Shown: one piece after another, positions 46,990-58,432 of the stretch
Layout: every line of letters starts with the position of its first letter
Position numbering within the stretch: position 1 is the stretch's first letter
Assembly: GCA_023376005.1 (NCBI GenBank)
Contig: CM042150.1
Span: forward strand, 73,874,131 to 73,938,130
DNA from: Doryteuthis pealeii
Lineage: Eukaryota > Mollusca > Cephalopoda > Myopsida > Loliginidae
DNA length: 64,000 nucleotides
Direction: 5' to 3'
Notes under the pieces: model-generated
Told to the model about the DNA's origin: nothing
Database searches by the model: none
Seen by the model: only the letters and a program-made list of their open reading frames with translations
Program-made: the position numbers and the translations under genes

Positions 46990-48255
46990 AATATGAATTT
47001 ATCTTTTATTTCATTTATTTATTTTTTGTTGTATCATTTTCTAGAACATTATTGAGGAAGATGAGCATAAACTACTGTGTAGATAGACGGTGTTGTTATA
47101 AAAGCCAATAGAATCTGGCTACAAAATCACTGTTTTACTTTTGTTTGTTTTTTCTTTTTCTTTTTATTTCATTATTTTCAAATTGAAAATTTCAGTATGG
47201 AAAAGTATATCTAAGTCAAAAAATATATTAATACCAGCAAAAATGTCAAGAACTATATAAAGTTTCCTATCTAAATTATGCTCCAAATTACTGACAAAAG
47301 AAGACTGAAAATTCTGCAAGAAGGTGCCAAATGATTTTGGAAAAGTATAAATATGTGTCAGAAAAGTCACTAAAATGACTGTCTACATCATAATTTAAGG
47401 CAAAACACACACACATATATATATATATTCCATCTGATGATTATGTGCCTCACATGAAACTTGAAGTCATGGACTTCATGTTCATAATTTGATATTTTCT
47501 GGGTTGTATACCTGCTCTGCTGTAGTAGTGTTGAGCACTTTTTCTTCAAAACTTTTCTCATTTGCAGTTATCTTCATATATATATATATATATGTTTGCG
47601 TGTGTCTGTGTTTGTGTCACCCAAAAAATATCAATTGAAGATAAAATAATGTTTTTTCAATCTGATAAATTTATTTCCTGCTTATTATCTTTATACATTT
47701 TATTAATATTTTTGTATTGATTCCATCTTTTTTATTATTTATACATCTTAATATATTAAATCTATAGCAATTAAGACAAAATATATGTGCTTTATCAAAT
47801 CAAATATTTTTATTGATAGCCCGAGGCAAAAATGAGTTTTTTCTTAGGTGAGTGAGTATCTATCTAAATGTGTTTTGCTATTACATATCTTTCTATGTTA
47901 AACATATATGTATGAATAATAGTGCTATTGCTGTATAAAAAATGCACTTATATATTTGTTTTTGATCAATTTGTACGTGTAAGTCAGTATATAAAATTAG
48001 ATGCATATTTATATGATTTATTACGTTTACATTTATATAGGTATAAATACAAATGCATTTTTGTACATGAACAGAAAATTGATATATGAATTTATAAAGA
48101 TGTGTGTATTAATATATACACAAATATATTGTGTATCACTATGTATAGTAATGTTTGTCCATCAGCATCAAAGAGACCATTAACTCAGGCAAAGTTTAGC
48201 AAATGAATTATATAGGAGATTTGTTTATTGTGTTCCATTTATTGAATGAAATGAT
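46990..48255. other. AT-rich DNA with short TA arrays, no gene recognised
   Basis: CA/TA at 47405-47428 and TA at 47574-47594. No coding feature. Confidence 0.45.
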
Positions 48256-48261
48256 TATAGA

Positions 48262-48490
48262 AGAATGGTGAACCAGTGTGCCACATATTCTCTAAACAAC
48301 ACTCCTTGTGTTTGAATTCAGCCTTCTCTAAGACTGGTTAGAGAGCCTAGTCTACTCTGATATTTTACCCATAGCTGAGGGAAGAAGATATGGATACATA
48401 CCTTTCCCAGGGAAGTGAAATGCAAACAACCTCATCCAGGATTTGAAGCAAGTCCATTTTCTTCAATGATAACCATTGTCATTAGAGTAA
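48262..48490 (-). mobile_element. SINE-2 family copy
   Basis: On the minus strand: AATGGTTATCATTGAAGAAA, CTTCAAATCCTGGATGAGG (B box CTTCAAATCCT at 48448-48438), TTGTTTGCATTTC, CTGGGAAAGGTATG, CAGCTATGGGTAAAATATC, TAGACTAGGC-type text and CTAACCAGTCTTAGAGAAGG. Confidence 0.83.
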
Positions 48491-48570
48491 CAGAAATGTA
48501 GATATAAATTGAAATATATTCAATTGTATATACACGTGAATTTGTTTTTTGATTTTTTTTGCATTCATGA

Positions 48571-48571
<1 letters not shown>

Positions 48572-48620
<49 letters not shown>

Positions 48621-48621
48621 A
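48572..48621. repeat. Compound (TA)n(TG)n microsatellite
   Basis: TA to about 48606, then a short TG run. Confidence 0.95.
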
Positions 48622-48660
48622 TGAGTAATTCCATGTCAAATCACACAGAAAAAAAAGCAT

Positions 48661-49050
48661 ATGTGTATTCTTGTGGATCAGTACATATGCAATTTAGATA
48701 ACCTTAAATGCATCTTAATCCAACAAGGCTTCCCCACCACACAAGCAAGAAAAATAGCTGAATTAAAATGGGTCATCAGACTAGACACTCACCGGAATGG
48801 CTTGAATACAGACACCGGCACTTTAAATCCATACTCATATTTCCCAAACAACCCCCATACCACCAACCCCATAACCCCATCACACGACCACACACAGAGT
48901 ATAAACTCATTAATCACCTATGGACCAACCAGCAACAAGCACCACCACACCATTCCAACGTACCGGACAAGCAGCCACAAGATCACTACTACAATTCACG
49001 GTCAGGAAGAAGGGACGTGACTGTCCTGAAAATTCACCACTCGTCTAAAT
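48661..49050 (+). pseudogene. Possible Penelope-like retroelement C-terminal fragment
   Basis: The plus frame 48661-49020 includes ARKIAELKWVIRLDTHRNGL followed by N and DTGTLNPYSYFP. An E..W(I/V)..L.T....GLN pattern is common at the C-terminus of Penelope-type (GIY-YIG) elements, which is why I suggest it. The GIY and YIG motifs themselves are not present; upstream is only a TA/TG array. The rest is low-complexity Thr/His/Pro from an ACC/CAC-rich stretch, also open in a second frame (48768-49052). Alternative: a repeat with a chance frame. Confidence 0.38.
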
Positions 49051-49054
49051 AAAA

Positions 49055-50115
49055 AAAACTAAAAAAAAACTACAGAGTTTTCTGATATTTATTCCTTAAC
49101 TAACATATTATGATACGTTAATAGTACGTTAATGCTTCACACCTATGCCCAAACCTGGTATATGTATTTCCAACAACGGATACAAATACTAAAATACATC
49201 TCAAATATATATACGCACCAGAAGCATATGAAGATGCAAAATCTACAACACATATATATATATATATACTGCAAGTACAAAATTCTGTTTATAAACTTGA
49301 TGACAGGTCTTGATACCCCTCTCTCAGTAAACTGATGCAACCCATCTTACACACATATATGAATTGATGTGTTTGCATTTATAAGTATATGTTCAGGTAT
49401 TATTATTACTGTCATCATTATTATCATCATATGTATGCATATGTATATATGAATATTCACTCATATGACTGTACGTTTTGCCTTTGTATCTGTGCAAACT
49501 TACTGAAATGTAAAAATAAGCCAAAAATATGTCCATCTTTTCAGCTTCGATATTGGAGCAGCTATTTTTTTCTGTTTGTACCAAATCCAAATTTATACAA
49601 ATATCAATATTATTAAATTAAATTTCCAGTGGAAATTACCACAAATCTAATTGGAGGTCATTTTAAAATTTTATTTTATTTCTCTTTTTATATTTCAATA
49701 TTAAAGAAATTTCAACCTCTTAATATGGGTTTTTGTACAATGCTGTTGATGGGTATTTAATCTTGATGTTATGAGGAGAATTTGGAGAAAGTGTTTGAAA
49801 CAATAGCCATATTGGGTAATATCAGATTTTGGTAATAAAATTAATCAAAGTTTTAGTCTAGTATTTTCAGCTTTTGAGTATTTATCTATATTTCTATATA
49901 ATAAAGAATATTGAACATATTTGTTACTTTTTACACAATTCTGTACTTTAATATGGATAGACAGCCATTTATCAAAATCAAGATTAAGTTTATTGGTTAT
50001 AGCATGTCATTCTTTGTTGGATTATTTTAGGTTAAAATCAGTTTCACAATGATGATCTTCAGTTATATATGGTACAAAAATATATCTTCATTTTAAACAG
50101 GTAAACATTTGATTA
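49055..50115. other. AT-rich DNA, no gene recognised
   Basis: A short TA array at 49251-49268. The small frames on both strands have no domains. Confidence 0.45.
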
Positions 50116-50119
50116 TCTC

Positions 50120-50280
50120 AAACAGATCTCTCTGACCATAATAGGCATTACCACTTCAGATTAGTGAACTTGGGAGTAATGGCAATGAAGGGTGATTCTA
50201 CCAGAATTCCTCCAGAATTGGAGCTTATCTACCGGATGCAGTTTATTATCACACCCAGGAGACTTGAGGGTGTCATTTTT
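50120..50280 (-). repeat. 500-bp-type retroposon, partial copy
   Basis: On the minus strand: TCCTGGGTGTGATAATAAAC, TGCATCCGGTAGATAAG, CTCCAATTCTGGAGG, TGCCATTACTCCCAAGTTCA and AGATCTGTTTGAGATAA, in family order. A small plus-strand scrap of the same family (CCTGGTGAATGTGGAATCAC) sits at 50419-50455. Confidence 0.75.
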
Positions 50281-50339
50281 TAAAGTTGATTGTATATAAC
50301 AACTCGTGAATTAATTTCGTAAAAACTTGAGGGATTAGT

Positions 50340-50343
<4 letters not shown>

Positions 50344-50374
<31 letters not shown>

Positions 50375-50412
50375 TACATACATACATACATATGTATATT
50401 TATATATACATA
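50344..50412. repeat. (CA)n(ATAC)n compound array
   Basis: CA to about 50370, then TACA tetramers and TATG/TATA words. Confidence 0.95.
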
Positions 50413-50463
50413 CATATACCTGGTGAATGTGGAATCACCCTTCATTACCATTACTGTTTAAAA

Positions 50464-50466
<3 letters not shown>

Positions 50467-50500
<34 letters not shown>

Positions 50501-50548
50501 GTATCATATTTTGGATACCGTTATATATATATATATATATATATATAT
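50467..50548. repeat. Two (TA)n arrays
   Basis: TA at 50467-50495 and 50521-50548 with 25 bp between. A third short array lies at 50856-50880. Confidence 0.95.
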
Positions 50549-50549
50549 G

Positions 50550-51185
50550 AAGGACAGCAAATAAGAAAAGTGTTTACATAGAAAACTGTTTAATGTTATA
50601 ATAGAGCAAGTTTAAAACCTAAAATATAAGATTATGGGACTATGTTAGTATTTCTCAAGTTTCATGTGTATTGAACAATCCTCAGATGGGAGAATAGTAA
50701 AAAGTGGTTGGTCAAGTGTTTGTATATCATGACATGTGTTCATGTTATTGCTTTTTTTTAAGGCTTATTCTTGAAAACATCATATGCTTAGGTATTAATG
50801 CATGTGATTCAGATGTGATATAAAAATAAAAATATAAATGAACCTTTTTCTTTACTATATATATATATATATATATATACACTTAGAAAAATTAGCATTT
50901 GCAAATGAGCTATAATGCTTGATTCTTTGATCAATTTCAGACCAATGTATAAGTATTTTAGCCTTCCATATGCTATGAATAGATGTGATGGTTAGTCTTA
51001 TTAATAAAATCTTTATGAGAGCCAATGTTCAAGGTCAATTGTACATAAAAGGTCAATAGAGTGCAAGATTGTAAGACAATTAGCAATTCGTTCCAAAAGG
51101 TCACCAATAAATGAAAAGAGTAAACTAAATGAAATCAACTGAAGAAGATTACAAAGATAGTATCCTGTTATGAAGTTCTCTTGCC
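50550..51185. other. AT-rich DNA, no gene recognised
   Basis: Apart from the TA array at 50856-50880 nothing is supported. Confidence 0.45.
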
Positions 51186-51189
51186 AGAG

Positions 51190-51298
51190 GCACACTTAGC
51201 ATAATGATTATTGGCATTGGAAATTGAATTAACAATCTGAGTTGATTGTGTTTCTGTTTATGCTAATGCCATTGGAAAAGGCATGAATCCATTTCTTT
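51190..51298 (+). mobile_element. SINE-2 family, 5' fragment
   Basis: CTTAGCATAATGATTATTGG (A-box region), CTGAGTTGATTGTGTTTC and CCATTGGAAAAGGCATGAAT match the first half of SINE-2. A hairpin follows at 51312-51345 (TCAAACATAATTT / AAATTATGTTTGA). Confidence 0.7.
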
Positions 51299-51599
51299 TT
51301 CTCCTAGGTTTTCAAACATAATTTGTTACAAAATTATGTTTGAGAACTGATTTCTTGTAAAACTGAAACAATTTTTCCCATAAGAAGCAGTACAAAGTGG
51401 ATTTACATGTTCTTAATCATCAGATGAATGCCTATTTATGTGCCTACAGTTATATATAACATGAAAATACGTTTATTTAAACAATAGATAACACATAAAA
51501 ATGTAAGTACAAAAAAGAAAAGCATAACAGAAGTAATATTTAACCTAATTCTTTATCATTTTTACATACATTTTTGGCTGTGATGAGATAGCGTATGTG

Positions 51600-53290
51600 G
51601 AGAGAGGGAAGGGTTATTGCTTTGAAGGGCAGTCCCCTCCTCCATAAAATGATTGGGTAATTGTCCTTCTGGGTTTTTTTCTCTTCTCTGTCGCTTGAGC
51701 TCTGTTGAATCTTCTTTCTCTACACTTGTTTTCCCCTTCTCTTTAACTAAGAACCAATGTTACCTGTTTTTGCCTTTGTTGTAGAATTTTTCTAAAGAGC
51801 AACATAATGTTAACATTGAAAATGTTCACTGCTTGATTTGCTGAGATGATATTTTCCCGCAAAAAGTTGCACTTCACCCCATTTTGCACACATTTCCTTA
51901 ATTAAGAAACTCAAAACATGCTCCCTTTTTCTCCTCCTCATCAGACAAATTCTTTTGTTGCTCCTATTACAGGTGGTGGTTAATTCAGTAGAATAACTTC
52001 ATTTTCATGGACACAATTTCATCAACAGCAGTGTTAGAACTTGTCTCAGAGTCTCACTCTGCTACAGTCTGGCCAAAGATTTTTCCATCTAGAATTCAAT
52101 GTTTTGTACGTCACTTGGCTCCAAGTGATGTCAATTAGATTGACACAATTCAGGATATTGGAGTGGTCTTTCCAAAATTCTCCAAGTGTTAACTGAGTGT
52201 CATTGGTCACTTGGAAACACTTCTGGAAAAGGGTTTTTGTATAGAGCATTTTAAAATTCAAGATGACTTGTTGGTTCATGGGTTGGAGAAGAGATGTTCT
52301 ATTATATAGAATTTTACTTTAATGAAACTAAACTCATCAACTAAGTCATTTTCTAAACCTGAAGAGTAAGTGGGATCATTATCCATAGTTAAAAGGCATT
52401 TTACTGGCAGTTACTTTTCATTGAGATATTCTTTCACTTGTACTCCAACTCCACAAAGAATTGTCTGGTAACCCGAAGCTTTTATTTTTGCCTGCCACAT
52501 AACTGGAAATTTACTTTTCATTACACTATTCTTCTTGAAGACCATTAGGTTATCTGAATGATAAACAAGCAAGGACTTAACCTTGCAATCACCAATAGCA
52601 TTCCCTCATAGCAATAGAGTGAGCCTATTATTCATGGGCTTGTGTCCAAGTAATTCTTTTTCTTCCTTACTGATGTAAGTCTTACTTGGCAGTTTTTTCC
52701 AAAATAAGCCAGTCTCATCACAGTTAAACACTTGTGTTTTTCAGCCACCTCCTTATTCAAACTGGCTGCTCTCCATCCCATGCTTAGTAATGCTATGGAT
52801 ACCACTTCAGTATTTAAGTTTTTTGAACCAACCTCTACTGGCTTTGAAATTCAACATACTTTTACCTTCTGTACTTGTAACAGGATTTTCTTTTAGATCA
52901 TTGCAAATTTCCAACACCATTTCACAAATTATACTTTCACTAATACTGTCACCAACTATTTCATTTTCTTTAATAAATACTAGCATTAGCTTCTCAACTT
53001 CCAGGATCTCTTCTCAACTTTGTTTATTATCTGTTGCCTTTGCTTACTCCTTTTGTAACATCAGTTACTTTTATTGTATCTTTATTCTTCAGAAAAATCA
53101 AAATTGTTGATTTTGTCATGACATATTTGGTTTCAAAAAAATATCAGGCATTTGTTCAAGATAGTGACTGATGCCAACTGATGCTGCTTGGGTAGATTCA
53201 ACCAGCTATTTGGGCGTCTTTGTTTTGCCTCAGCAGTCATTTGCATGACTTCCATTTTTATTGGCTTGACTCATGTGTTCAAAGTCCAAA
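51600..53290 (-). pseudogene. pogo/Tigger-superfamily transposase relic (TIGD1-like)
   Basis: Minus strand, N to C from high to low coordinate. MSQANKNGSHANDC is near 53270. FKASRGWFKKLKYWSGIHSI (about 52840-52780) is the end of the CENPB/HTH-type DNA-binding region. QVFNCDETGLFWKKLPSKTY (about 52730-52670) holds the first catalytic Asp. RLTLLL and GDCKVKSLLVYHSDN follow (about 52620-52555). PVKCLLTMDNDPTYSSGLEN (about 52415-52355) has the second Asp, then VDEFSFIKVKF and QQVILNFKMLYTKTLFQKCF (about 52275-52215), and LGEFWKDHSNILNCVNLIDI to about 52115. The order and text resemble the Tigger1/TIGD1 family. Stops and frameshifts occur in the N-terminal region and between blocks, so it is inactive. 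The longest clean frame is 52046-52279. The decayed tail extends to about 51600. Terminal repeats not found. Confidence 0.9.
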
Positions 53291-53382
53291 AATTTGTTTG
53301 ACCACTGAGACCTTTTTTACTCAAATTTTTTGTTCGAATTGAGATTCCATTGTATAAGTAAATAGTATGGCCGACTGTTTTT

Positions 53383-53480
53383 TTTTACCTCAGTAAGTCA
53401 GCCAGTCTAGAAGAAGGTAAATTGAATTTTAACCAGCTGTACTCCACTTAAAAATCCCATCATGTAAACTTAGAACCTCC
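53383..53480 (+). mobile_element. SINE-2 family, 3' fragment
   Basis: TACCTCAGTAAGTCAGCCAG, TCTAGAAGAAGGTAAATTGA and TTAACCAGCTGTACTCC match the latter part of SINE-2. Confidence 0.5.
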
Positions 53481-53489
53481 AAAGCAATA

Positions 53490-54452
53490 TCCATCTCTCC
53501 TCGCCAGAATTTCTCATCCCTTTAAATGGCAGACTAAATATGGAATCATTTCAGTGAATTTGCAAATGTAAACTTTACATTTAATAAATATTCTGGTTTC
53601 ACTAATTCTATTTTCATTTTTGTTTGGTGGGGGTGAATTTAGGTTTAATTTGAAAACTGTCTTCTTGCCACTGTTCAATACATTTTTTGTGAGAATATAA
53701 GTTTTCATTTTAATTTGGAGATTAATTAATTAGTAAGTGTGTTCATTTTCTTTCACAAAATAGATATGAGAGAAGTTTATGATTATATATTTTTAGAAAA
53801 AATCTTTATCATTGGTTTGGTTTAGTTTCTTTAATGGCACATCAAATTCTTATGGATTATCTAGAATTTGATTTATTTGTAAATGCTTTATCTTAATCAC
53901 AACTATTTTCATTTGTCTATAATAATCATTTGTTTGCATACAGTTATATGATATCAAGTATTTCTATATAATACAAATGATTTACACACAGTTGGATGGT
54001 TTCAAGTTTTCCTATCTAATACTAAACAGTCATACACAATTTTAGGGTTTAAAGTAACTATCAAGTAACATCCAAGGCACACTCCATCTCTTCAGCCACA
54101 AAAAAATCTCCCCCACTGCAATGGCACACACAAGTCTGAAGCAGTCTTAGAGAATGTAATCAAATAAAATTCAATGTGACTTTGATATTGAGGCAAATTA
54201 TTCTCAGAAAAAAACTTTGATAGCTGAAAATTTGTGGAATATAAAGGTCACACCAGTGATGTTGATCATAATGTTCATCATCACTGGTGAGCTTGGAACA
54301 GTTGGGAAAAGCCTTGCAAAGAATGAGTAAAAAGAATTTGAAATCTGAAGAATAGAAATTGTCCAGTATCAAGGAATCTTGTTGTTTCTTGATATCCACT
54401 GAAAACCAACTGTTACTTCTGACAGGAAAAAACTCAGTGTGTACGAATAATA

Positions 54453-54490
<38 letters not shown>

Positions 54491-55922
54491 TTGTGTTAAA
54501 TTTATCTGACAAAAATTTGTATTGGAACAAATACTTGATACTTTTAATGTGAATGATAAAAATGCATAGAAAGAAAGTTCTAAAATTATCTATTTTCATA
54601 TTTTGTTATGAAGTTTTAGTTTAGATGAAACAGTGTAAACTTTCTTACTAGATATATAGATATATAATCTAAACCTCTTAATATGGGATGTAAAATTTTA
54701 TTATCAACCAGAAAATATAACTGAGAAAACCTGAAACATTTTACAGTTCATAAAGTTTTAAAATTATATTGAAATGTTTTGAGTTTAATCAATATTAATC
54801 TAATTGAAATAGACACCAGATAATATTTTACTATGAAATCTGTTTTTATGTTCTTATTTATGTGATCTTAACTTAAGACCATTTTTTATGCCAACAAGGA
54901 TAATTAAGAAAAAGATGTTGAAAATATTTGATTATCTGCCCTTTGGCAGAGAGTTTTACACCAGCAAAATCAATCTTGAGACAAGGGCAGCACAAAACCC
55001 TCTCTACCAGCCCAAGCCACAAAGATGTGACATGCAATTAACCCCATTCAGGCTGTAATACAAAATGCTATGGTCATGGTCATGTTGAAATAATCCCATC
55101 TTATGAAGTTAAATTAAATACATATCAAATTATCTGGAGTAAAAGATATCTATAAAAATATAAAAATTCTTATAAAATAAAAATATTAATATGTAGAAAT
55201 ATTCTTTTGTATGTCTAAACAATTGGACACTTTAAACATAAAAACACAAACTGACCACCAGTTATATTGAAAAAAAAATTTTTCTAAAAGATCTGACCTA
55301 AACTCTTTCAAACTCGGCAGTCTTTCATTAACCTTTCTTTTTTATTCATTATCCATTTTTGAACATTTCTTTTCTTTCATTTTAAATGTTGAATAAAATA
55401 TCATTTTTTTTCTAACTGAATATATATAACAACTTGTGAATTAATTTCTTGTTTCAAACATAAAAAAATTCCAACATTAAATTCTATCATGTTTGAGTGA
55501 TGATAATAATTCTTATTCAATGTTATTTTTGATGCTGAAAACTGAAAAAACACAAAGGAAAAATATTAATTTGAATAAAACTTATAAAGCTAAAATATTT
55601 TTTGTTCATCTCATTATTTTCATTCTACTTAATATTTACTTCCTGATCATATCAATAAAACCAAAGAAATTTTCAAAGAGACAAATAAAAACCAAAAAAC
55701 TAAAGCGTGCTCTTTTTACAATTCAAGGATATATTTCTAAAATCCTTTTTTATTTGATTGATTATACTGTGTAGATTTTTGACAAACTTTATTTTTATTT
55801 CACTAAAACTTTTCATCTTTTCAGTTCTCTTTTGTTTTATTTTAAAAGATTAATTTTGAACTGACATTTTATCAACAATCAATTTATAATGCTTTGAAAA
55901 AATTCTTCTACATTTTTACAGA

Positions 55923-55925
<3 letters not shown>
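53490..55925. other. AT-rich DNA with an (AAT)n array, no gene recognised
   Basis: (AAT)n at 54446-54491. The frames of 64-93 codons here (53514, 54160, 54369, 55493) are A/T-driven and have no recognisable domain. Confidence 0.45.

Positions 55926-55966
<41 letters not shown>
55926..55966. repeat. (TA)n, left flank of the mariner element
   Basis: About 40 bp of TA running into the left terminal repeat of the mariner copy. Confidence 0.95.
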
Positions 55967-55968
<2 letters not shown>

Positions 55969-57187
55969 GTTTGGGATAAATTTGACAGTTTCATAAGGAA
56001 AAAGAAAAAGTGCTTGGTAAGTATAAAATTTAATGGATTGTAAAGAAATTCAACAGGCATTGAAATTACACTACTGTCAACAAGTTTCACTCAAAATAAC
56101 TGCCATTAGCATCAATCACAACTACAGTCATGTGCTGAAAGCTGGAGCAAACTACCTTAATTCTGTCGATTAACTGGGCTTTTGTAGTACTGGCACAGCG
56201 ATTGGTGTCTTTCTCAACAGCGCCACATACATAATAATTCATGGATTAAGATCTGGGGACAAACATTGAACAAACATTTGGACAAACATTTGGGACTGAT
56301 GTAGTAAAAATTCACTGACAACCATTTTTTATTTGTCCCAGGGGTGTGGCAACCTTTGTTATCCAGGGCTTGACTACAGTGTTTAGTAATGCCATATAGG
56401 CATCTGAATCCAACCTGATACCCTCTCTGAAAAAATGCGGAGTCATCACATCACTTTCAGAAAACACACATCCGAAAACCATCACAGTTTGGGGAAATTT
56501 AGTCTGCATGACACGAAGAGTGTCCTTTGGACTGTATGCTAGCCATCTGTTATTCTGCGTGTTATGCTTTTGATCTTAACAAAAGTTTTTCTCATGGGAA
56601 AAGAACCAGATTGTTTTTGGTTCAGCAGGATATTTCACTTTGCTCAGAAGTTTCTTCGCCTTTGTCAGATGATTTCCATGGGCCTTTTTTGGGAGCAGTT
56701 GACCTCTGCAATGCTTGTATGAATAGTAGTGAAGGTCTTCATTAAGTGCAAGCTTCAGGGCAGAGGCTGAAACATTCAATTCATGTGACAAAGCCTGAAT
56801 TTCAATGCCAGGGCCCTTCAACACATTTTTTCTGCTGATTTTCGAGGAATTCTGATGTACAAATGCAATCAGATCATCTGTTATGTTGCTTTCTTCTAGC
56901 CACAGCCTCGTAGTCTCCATTGCAATTCTCCAGTTCATGCCTGATTGTTTTTACAATGTTCAGGGTGCATTGGGCAGCAACCATAATCTCCTTATTTTGA
57001 AGGTTGGCACAGATCATCATGATACAAGTTATTCTCTTCCATGATTCAGGTGGGTTTCAGTCATCCATTCTATTTGTCTTCACGTATATGAATGAAGATG
57101 GGCCAAAGCTTTTAGTGTGCATCAATACCTCCAGCCTACGGTGGAAAAATTAACAAATATAAATATGTCAAATTTATCCTAAACACC

Positions 57188-57190
<3 letters not shown>
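55967..57190 (-). mobile_element. Mariner/IS630-type element, inactive, ends recognisable
   Basis: The ends are inverted: TGTTTGGGATAAATTTGACA at 55968-55987 and its near-complement at 57166-57185, extended on the right by CACCCTG. Minus-strand coding text: QNSSKISRKNVLKGPGIEIQ, then HELNVSASALKLALNEDLHY, then AKKLLSKVKYPAEPKTIWFF (ORF 56938-56576, helix-turn-helix domains). RWLAYSPKD and QTVMVFGCVFSESDVMTPHF follow (56512-56312), and after a gap PDLNP, NYYVCGAVEKDTNR and TTKAQLIDRIK (about 56250-56160). The first catalytic Asp is replaced: FSHEKNF where the family has FSDEKNF. The block with the second Asp is missing between about 56310 and 56255. TA arrays flank both ends. Confidence 0.9.

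Positions 57191-57221
<31 letters not shown>
57191..57221. repeat. (TA)n, right flank of the mariner element
   Basis: About 30 bp of TA directly after CACCCTG. Confidence 0.95.
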
Positions 57222-57224
<3 letters not shown>

Positions 57225-58345
57225 AAAATTCTAGAATACAAATATATCAATTGCACCATTTTTATGATCATTAGGTGATAATGAAAGCTTTTCTTTTTCT
57301 AAATCATTGTATCTATTATCTCTTAACCATTTAAAAATATTTTAAAGTCTGTTACATCATTTGAAAATAGACTCTTTCATGTTATTCAAAAACCAAATAC
57401 ATTACTTATTAAAAAAGAAAGAAAAAAGGATTCTTGCATAAAAAAATAAATTCTCATATGTCTAATGAATAAATTTTCATATGACATTAAAAATAAATAA
57501 TTCAAAAATTGTTTGCTTTTGAAAAAGTACTCATATATCATTAAAGGGGAAAACACATTTTTTTTTTATTTTTTTTTTCTCCTCTTTCATTCATCTTTCC
57601 ATTCATTTTCTTCTCCCTTTCAGTAACATAACAGGTATTTATTCTCATGCCTGCACTTGCAAACTGGCATAACATCTCCTCTGGAAAGATATGATTTCAA
57701 AAATGTTGTTTCCAAGGTTTTTCAGTGGCTCCAATGTATACTATATTAATATCGAGATGAAAGAAACATATAACCATTGACACAATGACTTCCTTCTTGT
57801 AATATAAGAACAGAACTCCTATGCCAATAATGGACTATTGTTACATTCTTGTGAGTAAATTTGCAAGGTAGCATAATGAATTGATCAAATATTAAGTTTT
57901 TTTCTTCTTTTTGTTAAATGTTAAATATAAGTAAAGGATACTTTGAAAGTAAAGACTACTTATTTTTACAGAAATTACAACAGATACAGTTATTTTTATC
58001 TGCTCATCAATGCAGTAAATATGTAAACAAGGCAATATAACAAGGTGTGTCCAAAAAGAAACAACTTGTCAGTGTTCTAATAAAACATTTTAGTGTGCTC
58101 CAAAAATTTATGATTCTGTACTCTTCCTGATATAAATGATAAGTACATATAAATTGACTCTGCTGCTTGTCTATGAGTTCAAGATGGTGGCAAGTTGAGA
58201 ATGAAGGAGTATTAATCAAATTATTCAATCAGAAAAAAGGAAAGCAAACATGGAGAGAAGAATAAAGTAAAAAAGGAATGAGTTGTACAAACTGAAAAAG
58301 AGAAGGAAGAAGACTGAAGTAGAGAAAGGTATAGTTTGTAACAAG
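57225..58345. other. AT-rich DNA, possible single transposon end, no gene recognised
   Basis: 58041-58066 (CAAGGTGTGTCCAAAAAGAA) resembles a Tc1/mariner terminal repeat, but no partner end or transposase text was found. The 73-codon minus frame 58007-58228 overlaps it. Confidence 0.4.
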
Positions 58346-58348
58346 AAG

Positions 58349-58366
58349 AGAGAGAGAGAGATGTAT

Positions 58367-58430
<64 letters not shown>
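58349..58430. repeat. (GA)n, (CA)n, (TA)n compound array
   Basis: A short GA run, then CA at 58369-58401, then TA to 58430. Confidence 0.96.

Positions 58431-58431
<1 letters not shown>

Positions 58432-58432
<1 letters not shown>

Noticed and set aside
58041..58066. GGTGTGTCCAAAAAG as a transposon terminal repeat
   Set aside because: Suggestive of Tc1/mariner but unpaired, so not called as an element.
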